Assembly: GCF_022539315.1 (NCBI RefSeq)
Contig: NC_066313.1
Location: forward strand, 38,601,059 to 38,665,058
Direction: 5' to 3'
Length of the DNA: 64,000 nucleotides
DNA from: Serinus canaria
Lineage: Eukaryota > Chordata > Aves > Passeriformes > Fringillidae
Of this stretch, positions 11,471 through 24,719 are shown one piece after another. Below the pieces are notes generated by a model. The model made no database searches. It had not been told where the DNA came from and worked only from the letters and a program-made list of their open reading frames with translations. Within the stretch, counting starts at the first letter, position 1; each line of letters starts with the position of its first letter. Both the position numbers and the translations under genes were made by a program.

Positions 11471-14400
11471 CTTAGCAGAAAGCACAAATTCTAAATTACC
11501 CACATGTAAGAAGCACATATTAGAAATACAGGGTTTTCTTGCTAAAATTAGGAGACCAAAGTGTCAGAATTATGCCATAGGTTACCCTGTGGTGGAGGTT
11601 CTACTGTCACAGATCTGTGGACTCCAGTCTGAAAACAAAAAAAAGAGAGTTACATGAAGATGACTTTCTTGAGTAATTAGGTCCACAAATTTGACCTGCT
11701 TTAGAGATAAATAGAGATTGAAACTAAGCTAAGAAAGATTTTATTGTGTTATTGCACAGTTGAATTTCCCCTATGCTTCATTAGAAGTTATTGTACCTTT
11801 CTCCCCTCAAGCTACTTTGCATCAAAACTGGGTAGAAATACTTTGGCTCTAGAAATCAAGTGCCTGTAAATGTGTCCCAAAATATGCCCTCCCTACTTGT
11901 GACTGATAGGTCTGTGCTGCACTAGCTGAAACCTCTCAGAATAGCACTTCTCTAAACTTAATTATTTCAAAGAAAGAGAAATTTCAGGTAAGCAGAGATT
12001 TTTCTCTATGATGATTGACATTCATTGTCATTTAGGTATGCAAAACCATAGATGGGAACATAAAACCCTCAGAATGCAAATTCCCTTGAAATGACAAGGC
12101 TTACTGATTCACTATCTTTTCTTTATGGAGAGGATTTTGAAATGAAAGCTATAACCTCAGGCTTCAAAACAGGCACACTAACTGTGTTTACAGTAAAGTT
12201 CCATATAACAAATAGATGATTTAGAATAAATCTTTCTGTTCAGTCTTATTCATGCTTAAAAATTTACTTATATGACAGCAGTAAATTAGGTTGCAGTGGA
12301 AAGAACTATTATAAATTCTCTTTGAAAGATATCTACATTTTAGTCAAACTTGATTGATTTCAAATTTTTTTTATTTAAAAATTCCAGCTATATTCCATGT
12401 TTATATATTTGAAACTACTTTTGAAATGGAAATCAGCTATAAATCCAAAACAATTCAGGACATGACAAGTCTTTTCTTACTGTTTCCCATGTGTACTCCT
12501 GTAAGTCCCTGACCAAACCATGTTACTTTGAAATATAATTCTGATTGCTTTAGAAAAGTTCTCTGTGTTGACTTCTAAAATCAACTCTGCTGATTTTTTT
12601 CTGCTGTATTCTGTGTTTTCATTGCTTATTAATTTGATGTACATATAGAGGCCACGTGTGTCTGTCATGCCTAACTGCAGTAAAATTTCATCTCCTACAA
12701 TGTCAATGCTTACAGATTATTTATTTTTCACAGAGATTTTAATAATACATTTTTAGATTTTATTAGAATTCTGAATGAAAATTTAAAATGCTTTTGTTTG
12801 CCAGGTTAATTTTATTTTTAGACCTTTTGTTGCTGTCAGTAATAAGAAAACATGCTTTTGATCCAATTTCATAAATATCTTATCATGTATTCCTTCTTTT
12901 TAATTCCTAATTGTAATTCTTCTGGATGACTTTATTGAAACACGCGGCAAAGAACTCATGATAATTTCTTTGGAGCTGTAACAAGTCATTGACGAGTCTA
13001 AAAAGAGGTGTGTGGCTGCCCACTGCTGGATGGAATGATGTTACAGGGTATTTCCTTGGGCTGCATTATGATTTTGCCATATCATTTTGAATGTGGCTCT
13101 TCATTTGAGAATGCAGACCTCCATTCTCCCTCAAACACCCTGTAGAATAAAATTGTGAGGTTTCTCTGTAATGCTGAGATCTTGTACTTGTATGTATAAT
13201 AAGTAAAACAGTTATAATCTGCCTACTTTTAACATGTAAAACATAATAATTTCCCTCTTGTATGTTAAGCATTATTCTTAGCCACTGGAAATTTATGTAA
13301 TACCTTGTCCAGTTTGCTCAAATAGGCTAAGGAAATAGGCTCAAAAAGCCTATTTCCTCAAATAGGCTTTTTATAATATGTAAATATAAGAACAACACTT
13401 GCAAATTACCATAAACGTATATGGCACCTATACTGCCATTAGTTGACACGTCTTAAAGAAATGCTTCAATTTTCTAAAAGTTATTGAAAAAGCAACATTA
13501 TTCCAAAAAGCTTCACATTCCTAAAACCTGCTGTTGAACTTGAAAATAAAAGTCTTCATTTCTAAACTTTAGGAAACCACCAGCTAGCTAACTTATCTCT
13601 TTTTCTGAGTGACAAAAGAGTTTTGTTTGAAAATTATATTAGTGCTCCTATTACTATCTTGAAATAATTCACTCTTTGTTGGAGATCCCTTGTACAGACT
13701 CTCTTTTCCTCATTGTAAAGAACTGTAGGAACAGCTCAAGTCTGTCTCCTTCAAGGAGCTGCTAGTCTGTCTCAGTGCCTGCATCCTTTTGATGGCTTTC
13801 CTTTGAATTTGCAAACACTTCACTGAGGGGGCCAGGGTCACCACCAGAACAGGCTTGCAGTTGGAAATGCACACAAGCAGGCACCAGGTCCTGTGGTTAA
13901 AACCAACCATATGAATCAAGAAGAATGAAGAATCACATGGAGAGACTGTGGGATGCTCATAGCGTGCAGATGTGCCTGGGTTACAGAATTACCCTATGAG
14001 AACACAAATGCCTGCACAGTGCACTCTATTTCATGGCAAATCCTGGAGGTTTCGGTGTTTTGAAGGGTTTTTTGTCTTTCATCTCTATTGGTACATCTCA
14101 GACAAGAAGACGAGACACGTTTTGGCATGTACATTTGCATGGCACTGCTGTCTCCAGACAGGAGGACAGTGGAACACTGTCCATCATAACAGGGTGGGGA
14201 TTTTTTAAGTTTTTATTTTCTTTTTTTATTTTTAAAAACAGTTCAGAGGTGGCATAAAATACTGCCTCCTCAACAATCTGTAGATCTAGGTGCCACTTTA
14301 AGTATTAAAAAAATACTTTAGAAATGTTTTGCAAGACTCTTTGTCCCGAGCACGAGAATGAATTTCACTCTATGTGTATAGGAGTTGTTTTATTGCTACA

Positions 14401-16782
14401 ATAGTTGTTTACACTGACAGTACATCCAGTGATTAATTCACAGGATTCCTAAGGGAAGACTGAGCCACACAAAGGTCTCAGAGATGCAAGGCAGGGTAAA
14501 GAGTGCACTGTAAAATATTTAGCAAATATTAAAGCAAACCACAAAGAACTACAGGAGGAGCCAAGGGTGGGGAAGAATATATTATCTGCCTAAAAAAAAA
14601 AAAGGTTTTTAACGTGGAAATAGATTTTTTAAAGGGGATGAAAGACTGTGCTTCCAATGGATATAAAAACACCAAATTGGAATAATATGTAAGGATGTGT
14701 ATAACAGGGAACAGAAAAACTTAGATTACATTAGCTAATTGATTGATTGATTGCTCAATTGATTATTAGAATTTTAACTGCTTGAATATAGTATTAATAA
14801 ATCAGCCAAGTAATTTTATATTTACATTTCATATTAAAATAGAAATTACAAATTTCTTCTTTCTGTGGATTGATCTATCATTTTTCCCCCTAAAACTGAT
14901 ATGCATATCATTGCTTGAAAGAAGAGATATAAATAAGAATTTCTCTCCATCTAATTAGTTTAATTGATTTGTTCTGAAATAGTTGACCTTTAGTACTGGG
15001 TTCTCCCTTCACATTCAGAATTGACAGCTCACTCTGATGATCATCAGCCATGGGGAAAATAAGTTAAGATTTCAATTAAAAGCATGCAGTGTAGGCTAAT
15101 CTATGGATCTCACATTAGTAATGCTCAGTGTTTCCCTGCTAGAGAATGTGTATCATGTTTGGGCTCAAAAAATATCATATGGAAAGCACCTGAAGTAGTA
15201 CTACAGTGAAATATATCTTAAAATTGACAAACCAAACCTACATAGGTGTCTTAGAGCACATGTTCATACATGTCAACTAATCACACCCAGTCAATAGCAC
15301 CCCTCTTTCAGGTCAAAGATCACAAGGTATTTAAAATACGCAAATTCTTACATTGTATTTTTTGGATCCCCTCAGCTATCTTCACTGTTTACTTAAAGTC
15401 TTATTTGTTAGGAAAAACTGGCCTAAAATTCCTTTTTGTTAGACAGACAAAAACAATCCACGTGGTGGTAAAGTGTCAGACACACCTGTGGTCTTTAAGA
15501 ATGCAAAAACCAGAAGTAATAAATGTTGAACTAGATGGAATAAAAAAATAATAAGGGTCTGTTACTATTCTTTGGAGTAATTTTTTTTCAATAATATCAT
15601 TAGAAGAGTCTTCAAAATGTTTTATATTTTTTACCTCTAAAAAGCACTTTTCATTAGATGACTTCAGTGAATTTCAAAAAAAATTGTGTTTGAAGTCTAT
15701 GCTATGACAGAAACACACTCTAGCTCATTTTCTTCACTATATTACATTAGTATGCTTTAAATGAGACAAAATTAAGTGTTTCAATAGAAAAAATATGACA
15801 ATAAACTCAAAGCCTTTTTCTCAGTTCAAAACCACTTTACTTTGGACAAATATTTTGCCATAACTGGAATATATTATTACTTTTATTATTTGTACTTCTG
15901 CAGTCAGAAGCATTCTCTAGCAGAAGAAGTGTTCAGCAGAAGGTGTTAAGTATTAAAGTACCTTTTGTTTGCCCTGATATTTGTCATATGTTAGATGCAA
16001 AGTGGGAACAATTGGGCATATATTGAGTAATCTATTTGCTGAATTATGAGTATGAAGTGGAAGTAAGATGAAAAATAGATTGTTTTTTGAGTAGGAAAGG
16101 AAGCAATGACTAACTCTACAAAAGCATCTTTATATTATTCAAAATAATTCCTCATAAAAATTCATGACATTTAAATTAGCTCTAACAGTATAATATTCCA
16201 ACGATGTTGATTCAATTGCTAATAGCCACGGGAAATATTCTTTACCATCTCTGAGTCAATGTTTTAAGTCTTCAAATCACTTCCTCTTTGTTATTTTAAA
16301 GGAAAATAAAATGCATCCCTAATTTTTTTTCCCCATGTTTGTCTACGATATTCTATGTTTTTTAATTTGATGCCTTGTATGACCAGATTTGTAAGAAAAA
16401 GACAACTTCTATAAAATGAGAGGCTACTGCAGATTTTCAAGCTAAATTATCATGAATCTTCCTTAAATAGCGGACAACTGAAAAGCTCAACAGAACAAGT
16501 TTTGGACTGAAGCTTTACTTATTTTTGCCAAAGAGCTGGCAAAAAGTATATTTTTCCCCAAAGAAAGACCACCTTTCACACATAACTTTTCTCCCTTTCT
16601 CATGCTATCATATCTGTGGTGAAAAGGGCTGATAAGGATACCCAATATATTTTCCTTGAGAACTTCCAGCTTCTAAGTCATCCCCCACTGCTTCTTTAGA
16701 AAACAATTCAAATGTCTTGATTTTTCACTCCTTTGCAGAACAACCAAGTATTTTGAGCAGAAAATGCACAAATTAAGCTTGA
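11471..16782 (+). other. Intron between inverted repeat and CR1 element
   Basis: No exon found. It holds a small hairpin at 13330-13358. A somewhat GC-richer unassigned stretch lies at about 13690-14200, where open frames run on both strands (for example 13972-14208 +) without recognised motifs. Confidence 0.45.
13330..13358. repeat. 12-bp-arm hairpin
   Basis: AGGAAATAGGCT at 13330-13341 pairs with AGCCTATTTCCT at 13347-13358 across a 5-base loop CAAAA. The core AAATAGGCT is repeated on both sides (near 13319 and 13359), so the hairpin sits inside a small direct and inverted repeat cluster. Confidence 0.85.
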
Positions 16783-17165
16783 TTAATTTATGATGAGAGA
16801 ACTAGGGAAAAGGAGGCTCTGGGTGTACCTTGTCACTCTCTACAACTACCTGAAAGGAGGTTGCAACAAAATCAGGGTCAGCCACTTCTCCCAGGCAGCT
16901 AGTGACAGGACAAGAGGACATAGCCACAGGCTGCATCAGAGAGTGTTCAGATCGTGCATCACAAAGAATTTATTTGCTGGGAATGTGCTTAAGCATTGGC
17001 GTGCTTTGCCCAGGGAGGTGGTGGAATTGCTGTCTCTGGAGGTGTCAAGAAATGACTACATACAGGACTTAGTGCCATGGTCTCTTGTTCTGGGATTGGT
17101 CAAACGTTGGACTTGGTGGTCTTGGAGGTCTTTTCCAGCATTTATGAGTCTGTAATTCTATGATT
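16783..17165 (+). mobile_element. CR1 LINE 3' fragment, plus strand
   Basis: An open frame from 16790 still encodes much of the C-terminal tail of CR1 ORF2: VTLYNYLKGGCNK, FSQAASDRTRGHSHRLHQ, then KHWRALPREVVELLSLEV. These motifs are diagnostic of the CR1 reverse-transcriptase C-terminus. The 3' untranslated part ends at the typical GTAATTCTATGATTAAG at 17165. The element is 5'-truncated, as usual. The frame is a transposon relic, not a host gene, although it runs open for 121 codons. Confidence 0.93.
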
Positions 17166-20100
17166 AAGACAACTGAGATCTGAAAAATTGAAATTTTCTC
17201 ATCTTAGTTATTTATTTTACTTTCCTTTACATTCTGTGGCAAGAAGTAGCCATTTATTGAGACTGCCTCTCATATCACAGGCCATTTTCCTCTTCCTTTT
17301 TCCTGCCTGTAAAGTGAGCCCAGCCTCATCACCTTATGCACTGACATCCAGAATCCAAATATTTAAAATGAGGTCTCCAGTGAAGGTTTCCATCTCATGT
17401 CTTGTTTGATTTTGATGATTTTGACAATGCAATATCAATAGCCAATGTCAATAGACAATGGAATGATGTTGCATTGTCTATTGCTTTCAGTGATAAGTGG
17501 GATAGAGTAGCAACTTTAGAATAACATCTCTCTCAGATGAACTAAACCACCACAGTGGGAAATACACAGAAGAGGATCAGATGAACTAACGAGTTCTTGA
17601 GAAATCTACTGGCTTCCACTTAGTTCTGGGGGATTTTTGTGTGTGTGCGTTTGGTTTGTTGGCTTTTGGTTGAAGTTTTCTTGTGTATGTTATTGTTTGG
17701 TTTTGGTGTTTTCCTGGGTCTGCTTTCGGCTCTTTTTTGTTATAGTTATTACAATTTCATCAGAAAAAAAATATTTATCCGCATTTTGCTGGTTTTTTAG
17801 TAGTGATCCTAGTTCTCATAGGAGATAACCTGGATGGACACCTTATCAACAACAGATTTCTGCTATTTTTGCATCTCTCTCCCCAGTTATTGTCAAGCTA
17901 CTAGTCATTGAGGAAACCAATGTGCATGCACAGCCCAGAGCAGAAAGTATATGTCTGTTTAAAAACTTGAGGAGCAACACTGATTCAATCCACTGTGCAG
18001 AATGAATGCACATATTTCCATAAGCTTAGAAGACTGAAAACTTCCACTGAAACAACGTAATTAAAAGCTACAATGAAAAAAATGGGTTATCATTCTTAGT
18101 GACATTTGATTTAACATGCTAGCTGGCAAAAATACACAAATGAAGGTCACATTTGCAAGTATTATAAGACAGTCTACATTTTAATTAGATAGTTGAGAAA
18201 TGTCAATGAGTTAGTAACTGACCAGGAGTCACTTATAGAAAAATAGGAATAAAGGAAAACAAAACATCACACCAAAAGTCAGAATCCTTTACTCTCTATA
18301 AAATTCAAACATTACAATAACAGTTTTCAAAGAAATTTTGGGGTTGATTCCATGAATTTTCCTTGTCACTTTTCTCTGTTAAAGAAAGAATGCATTTTGG
18401 TCAAATTACTGTGTGTCATTATTTGAGCTTTATTGAGCTATGCTGTGCCTTTAAAAACAAACTATAAAATATAACAGGGTGATATTTGTGGTTGATATTT
18501 GTACCTATGGACTGTACCCAAGGAACTTGGGTAAATTTTGCTGTCTTGTGATCCCCTTTCCCTCAGAGTTAGCTTTGTTCTACCACAACAGCATACATAA
18601 ATAAAGTTGAATTTAACCTGACATAGATATTACAAACAACAGGAATAAAATTATTTCACATTATTTTGGAATTTATATTTTTGGTTTTTTCTAAGACCAA
18701 AAAAACCCCTCAGTAATCAGTGGAAGACAGGCTCTTTCAGGCTCTCTATTACCCATGGCACTGTTGTTTTCCTTGTTGTCTTGATTCTGATCAATCTGAC
18801 TGAAGATCAGCATGTGCTGGAAATAATAAGAGATGTGTGAATAATTTATTGAATTGATACAGTTTCATTAAAAAAATTACCAAAATTATATCAATTTGCT
18901 GTTGGAAATCCATTAAGAAAGTTAAATAGAAATAGTCTATCTTAAAAGTGTCATACCATTGTTAAAATTACCATAAATCTGATAGTTCTAGTTCACAAAA
19001 AAATCACTGATTTTATTGTGGCTGGTTTCTAGTTACTTTATATCCTTACCATTTGGGCCTATATCTTCTTTATTGTGTGTGGCAGCTGAAGGGACTTTTG
19101 GATGTTTCCTCCCAAATACTTAACTTATTTCTCAGAATGAGACTAGGGAAAACATAATTTCATGGTGAAGCTCAAGTACAGCTGCATTTTAAGACCTACC
19201 CATAGTAGTTTTGATGAAATTTCTCGAGGATTTTTTAGGGTAGACTGGTAAAATAAAAAAGCACATTAGAGAGTAATATCTATATTCTCCAGCAGTTTAA
19301 CTACTATGTACTTAAATAATGGAATGTATAAATTTATTCTCCCAAATCTCAGAAGTCTAATCCAAACCAAATTAAAGGAATAATTTTACTGTAAATAGTT
19401 CTCCAATAAAAATATATTCTAATTAAGGCACTGTAACTAGGCAGTTCAGAAGTCTAAATCTCTGAAGGTGAATGCTCAAATTAGGAAGTTGGCTTTTTTT
19501 CAGGTGAGTGTGTTTCTGCTGTAGTTGTCAGTAACGATCACAGGCTACAGACTTTGAGTAAACAAAACAAGAAGTCTTTCCTTATGTATAATTTATTAAC
19601 CATTTCCAGTTATGTTTTACAAGAGAAACTTTAATCAGATACAGCTTCCCAGTGAGCATGACAGAGCAACTGGAGTCGGGGTGAAATTTCACACTGATCA
19701 CTAATCCCAGCCAAACAAAGTAATTCTACCATAGAAGGTCAGAAAATAGATTACATATTACTATCATTTCTACAGGACCTTTTCACCATGTTGAGTGAAT
19801 TTTGTATCCTTTCCTTCTCTTTCTTCCCATGGTACTCTGCATTTATACCATCTGAGATCTTGTAGATTCTTTTCTTCTTTCAAACCCTGAGACTACCACT
19901 GCAGAAGTAGTGTTCCCCACTCTGCTAGATAACAAAGAATTATAGAATCATTTTTTATATTTAAGCAGAAGAAGAAGAACTGCAGTCTTCCTAACTTGAT
20001 AAGGCAGCACAGAAAAACTTCATTTCACAAAATTGACTACACAAAATATTTCAGCAAAAAGAATTTTTCAGGACTATTTAAGTGTTGTTGAATCCTATTT

Positions 20101-21100
20101 ACTAGAGTGGCTCTTTGTGTTACATACACAAACAAAAAGGAGAGTCACAGCCTAAAAATTACAAATGTTACATACTATGCCAATGTGAAAAGGATGTCCC
20201 CTTTTTAAATATTTATCACCAGCAGAGATGACAGAACAGTGATCTTTTTTTCTTCTTGGCACTTCCAATTGTCCTCCAAAAGATCTGTTCTTTCATAGGC
20301 ACTGGATATGTAGTCTGGATCCCTTTGCTCATCTCTGAATATATTTTTGAATGCTCTTCTAACCTCCTTAATACTGTTGCATTTTCAGGACAACTGATTT
20401 CAATACTTCTGCTTGCTTTGGTCCTGCAGATCCTGAGTTATAGTTTTTAATCTATTGTAACGTCTTTATATTTGACAATATAAAGGGACCAAAAACTTGA
20501 GCGCTCTACTTATTTGTAAACACTGAAATTGTAAATAGAGTCAGAAAAGGCAAAAAAGGGAACTTGAAGAGTCAGCAGAGGAGTTGACTTTAGCATATGT
20601 ATGTTTTTGGGAAAAGCATTTGTGCATACATGTACTCTTGGCCCATTTAGCTAGCCTTCTTGATTTGCAGATTAGTGTTGAATTGAGAAGCACATTAAGT
20701 TTCAGTCAGTGTTTCTACATTGCACATACAAAGGGAAGGAAGGCTGTGAAGGAAAGATGGTGGCCTGGCAGACACTTTTCCACTATGAGATAGAAATATC
20801 ATAGGGTCATAGAAATGGAATTTAAAGCATTGAAAGCTCATGTTTTCATAAGAAGGAAATTTAGTGAATACCTGATTTCTGTTTTGTGGTGAAGATGCAG
20901 GGAAATTTTCTTAGAGCTCCATGCTGCTCCCCAATTCTTTTCATAAGCTGGGTCTATCATCAAGCCTGGTATGTTGTTGTCACTCCTTTTATAGATAATT
21001 TTATTTTCTTTTCTACTGCTTAACCAAACATTCTTTGCAAAGTGACAGACTTAGTCTCTATTCAGTGGTCACATCTTGGTATTTTTGAATTTTTTTCCAG
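17166..21100 (+). other. Intron between CR1 and the first visible CNTN5 exon
   Basis: No further exon. A 12-bp stem (17449-17460 with 17472-17483) lies at its left. The last 40 bases include the polypyrimidine tract and AG acceptor of the exon at 21101. Confidence 0.5.
17449..17483. repeat. 12-bp-arm hairpin
   Basis: CAATAGACAATG at 17449-17460 and CATTGTCTATTG at 17472-17483 are exact reverse complements with an 11-base loop. The related words GACAATGCAATATCAATAG lie just upstream, which suggests local copying. Confidence 0.8.
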
Positions 21101-21319
21101 ATCATTCAGAAGCTGTTCCTGGTCTCCCCACATCATATGCTGCTATCCTAAGAATCAAATCCGGTGGTTCATCTTTAGCCTCATTTAATTCAAAGAACAG
21201 ACCACGGTTAAGCAGTCCTTCATTAGGAAGTGTATCTTCACCAGGCTGGAGGGGAGCCACCCAACATTATCACTCCCCAACAAACCTCTACCACTTCTCA
21301 GAGACCTTCAAACATGATG
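21101..21319 (+). CDS. CNTN5: CNTN5 coding exon: Ser-rich N-terminal linker after the signal peptide
   Basis: This 219-bp exon has a pyrimidine-rich acceptor ending in CCAG and a consensus GTAAGT donor. It starts with the last two bases of a codon and ends with the first base of one, so it enters and leaves in phase 1. It encodes about 73 residues with no stop, including HSEAVPGLPTSYAAILRIK, a Ser/Asn-rich stretch, and a Tyr/His-rich end (NLYHFSETFKHD). The order and motifs match the region between signal peptide and first Ig domain of vertebrate contactin-5, where mammals have a similar PGLSTSYAALLRIK segment (recalled, not searched). No cysteines or domain are seen, so this is probably a flexible extracellular linker. 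The preceding exon with the initiator Met and signal peptide was not found in the 21.1 kb upstream. The identification depends on the next two exons, to which it joins in frame: the final G plus AA makes the Glu of ESVDYGPVF. Confidence 0.93.
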
Positions 21320-21927
21320 GTAAGTGTAGCCTCCCCCTCTAAAACTTGGAAACATTTTTCGAAATCAGTGTATTTTTGTCAGCTTACTTCAGTATTTCTC
21401 AATTTTGAATTTTGTTAAATGTCACAAGGTGGAAATTAGCTGCTTTTTATTAGGTTATTCAGAACAGCCTTAAAGTCACCAAATAAAAGATCCTTTCTTA
21501 AAGATTCCTATTCAGAATTGCTTTATGCAGGTGTTGCTACATGAAAATAGCAAACTAATGATTTGAAATTCCATTACAGCACAATTACATCTAGTAGTAA
21601 AATCTAAGCCACTTTTCTTCTCCTTGGAATATTTTTTATTTTATCATGAATGTCAGTAATGTAAATTAAACATGAAGCATAAATCATACAAAACAACTTT
21701 TTTCTCTAAATTATCTCTTCTCTGTATTAAACTGAGTCATGCATGTCATTATGTGCATGCTTGGACAGAGTTTCTGGTGTGATGTGTCATTCACCTCTAA
21801 ATGCAATAATTCATAGGAACAAGAGATATTTTCCCAGGTTTGGTTACATTTTGAGGAGCCACATTTCTAATACTATTTCTTTAGTGACAATGATTCCCTG
21901 AATTGCAGTCAAAAAAGATAGAAAGCC

Positions 21928-21985
21928 AGAAAGAAAGAAAGAAAGAAAGAAAAGAAGGAGAAGGAGGTGAGGAGGGAGGAAAAGA
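21928..21985 (+). repeat. GAAA microsatellite and purine tract
   Basis: About six AGAA units run into a GAAGGAG- and GGAGG-rich stretch, purine on one strand for about 58 bases with a single T at 21968. Such tracts can form triplex DNA. It lies about 600 bp after the 21.1-kb exon. Confidence 0.85.
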
Positions 21986-22967
21986 CTAGAGGATACATAA
22001 GCATATTATAAGTATATTCCTCATTTGCATCTATGGATGTAAAATAGAAAAGAATTGTGATTTATAGTGTGAATGAAATTCACACAATATCATGAGTGTG
22101 ACAGCAGGTTACTTTTTGACTCTGCAAAGTCTTTTTTTTTTTCCTCAGAAAATGTCTTGCATTTATTGAAAATTAATGGTTTATGCACGTGGTTTGTGTA
22201 AGAAAATGGTTTATATACAACCATAAATGTGTTCCCATAAATACAATCATATTCAAGCATAAATGTGTTCTCTGAGTAAAGTTTGATCTAGAAAAGAAAC
22301 AATTTGATTCTGTCAGCAGCTAAATTCTGTTTGATAACATTTCTGGGATAGGGGCATGTTTCTACATTTGTCCTTCCATTGTAATATTCTTTTAGGCAGC
22401 AACTAGAGTGAACTCAGTTTTTCCCCATTCACCAGACACTGAAAACTCCTCCCTGACAACCTTTAAAAACAGGTTAAAATTAATGTCCATTATTAGAACT
22501 GTAGCCTATTATCCTGATCTTTTACAGCATGAATGTCTAAAAACAAAAGGAGAAAGCAAAAAACATGCAGATTATTTGAATAATATAGTGCAAGATAGAA
22601 CTAGAAATCCTGGCCATATCCTGAAAGCACAGTGAGATCATAGCTCAGGGATGATCACTGTACCATAGATATGATCAATGATTTAGGTCAGCAATCATGA
22701 CTCTCCTCAAAACATTGGGGCCACATTGCAGCTCAGCAGCTGAGATTCATCAGTTTCTAAGGAGCAAGTGAAAAACCACTGGCTGTAGACAAAATTGTAC
22801 AAGGGCCATTCCTCACAAGGCCTAATGAACAGAGTATTTGGCCAAGAAGAGGGGAAAACATTCTTCTAAAGACTCCATAAAATAGCCCTAGGAGACTTAT
22901 TTCGCTGACAGATCATGGTACATCCAGCTGTGTAGACACTTGTAGAAATAGGTAAATCTGAGGGTGA

Positions 22968-22995
22968 TTTTAAAACACCTGGTGGTGTTTTAAAA
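22968..22995. repeat. 12-bp-arm palindrome
   Basis: TTTTAAAACACC at 22968-22979 pairs exactly with GGTGTTTTAAAA at 22984-22995 around the loop TGGT. Confidence 0.85.
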
Positions 22996-24696
22996 GCCCT
23001 TGATTAACTGAAGTGCCTGCATAGCACAAGCTTAGGTATGAGACAGTATTTAGAAAAGATCAGCACATGACCAAGTAGGATAATCTGCATCATCTAAGAG
23101 GACTTGAACACATCTGTCATGGCAGCTGAATGTAACTTATTTTTCTAAACCTCTCTCAGTTCTGTTAATAGCTTCATCCCTGAATAAATATCTTTGATAT
23201 TTAGAAACTGAGAATTTTGTACAGAATATTATGAGAATAAGTGACTATTTCAATTATCTATTATTACACTTGTATTTCTACATTTCTTGCTTTTTATTTA
23301 GTCTAAAAGTGTATTTTTGGTTCTTTTTTTAAATTTCATTTTATTTTTACAGGCCTTGAAGTAAGGATATTCTAGTTATCCTAAAACTGCTGTGTGATGA
23401 TAGAGTTTAGTGGTCATATTTTCCAGCCAAGGCTTCCTAAATGAGGAAATGTTACAACATGCTGTGGTAATAAGGCACCACTGCTTCAAGTGAGAGGTCA
23501 TTTTTAGGAAGAGACAAAACATGGTTTAGATTATTATAATGTAGAATTTGCATAATTCAAACGTCTAATATATGGCATAAATTCAGGAGTGAAGTTTGAT
23601 CATAAAAAAATTCCCAAGAATACTTTTACTAGCTGCTGATTATACCAGTTCTCAAGTGACTTCTCAAATTATTTCCCAGCAGACATGTTCAAACACCTGA
23701 CATGGCTTGTAATAAAGATCCTTTTATACTGACTTGATGCTGTTTCATTTGCACTTTCAATTCAACATGTGTTTCCTGATATCTTAAATTAAAAGAGCTG
23801 TGCTCTAGCTCACTGCTGACTTTATCTGGAATTATTTAGTGTAAACATGCAGCTCAGGCAATGTGGTCCTTCTCTTCAAACTATGTATCAATGTGTAAAG
23901 TCATGACTAAAAATGAATAAAAAGTATGAATTATTCAATAAATACTCTTGAAGAATCATAAAACTGCAAACTCTTATATTTTCTTACTGTTCCAAAAACT
24001 TTTGGAATTGCTGCAGTAAAGATAATTGAACTTAACCTTGAATAAGGACTCTCTTTGTCCTTTCATCTTTGGTTTGACACATTTTGCAAGAAAATGAAAA
24101 ACAGAGTCTGTCACAACTGAAAGTGTTTGAATCAATGAACCCCAAGACATACAAGATCCGAATCTAATTTTTGTAAAATGAGAATTCCTGTTTCCCCACC
24201 ATCTACTAGATTCAGCACTTACCAGTCTGAATTATAGACACAAACTACTAAATTTTTTTCTTTTGCTAAAAATATTTTACAACATTTGATTCATATGGCA
24301 TGCACTTTAGATATTATAAGCTAAATTTAGAACAGATTTATTTGTTTCAGAATAGAGAAAGCATTTTGAAGAAACAGTAAAATCTTCTATCATCTTGCTC
24401 ATTAAGCAAATAAACATGTCTCAGAAAAGGTAAATCTGAAAATATGAGAAAATAATTTAATTTTCTTTGCAGTATAAACTTAATAATGCATGTACTGTAC
24501 TATGTTCCACCATGCAGCACACTAGAATCAATATATACACCTTGAGGCATGTGTATCAGCCTCAGTTTATCTCAAAAGGAGTCTCAAAGTTTCTCAGCTT
24601 TCAAGTTGACTGAAACACAGTTTCACAGTTTAAAAATTAAAGTGTTTTTTAGAAATGCATATTTTACAAATATAATGTGTGCATATGCATGTGAAT

Positions 24697-24719
24697 ATGT
24701 ATATATATATATATATATA
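24697..24719. repeat. TA dinucleotide microsatellite
   Basis: An uninterrupted alternating T/A run of about 20 bases. Confidence 0.85.

Noticed and set aside
16790..17155. A 121-codon open frame that could be taken as a host gene
   Set aside because: Its motifs are those of the CR1 ORF2 C-terminus and it ends in the CR1 3' repeat.
1..21100. Search for the CNTN5 signal-peptide exon and promoter
   Set aside because: No Met-led hydrophobic frame ending at a phase-1 donor and no CpG-rich promoter-like stretch was recognised.
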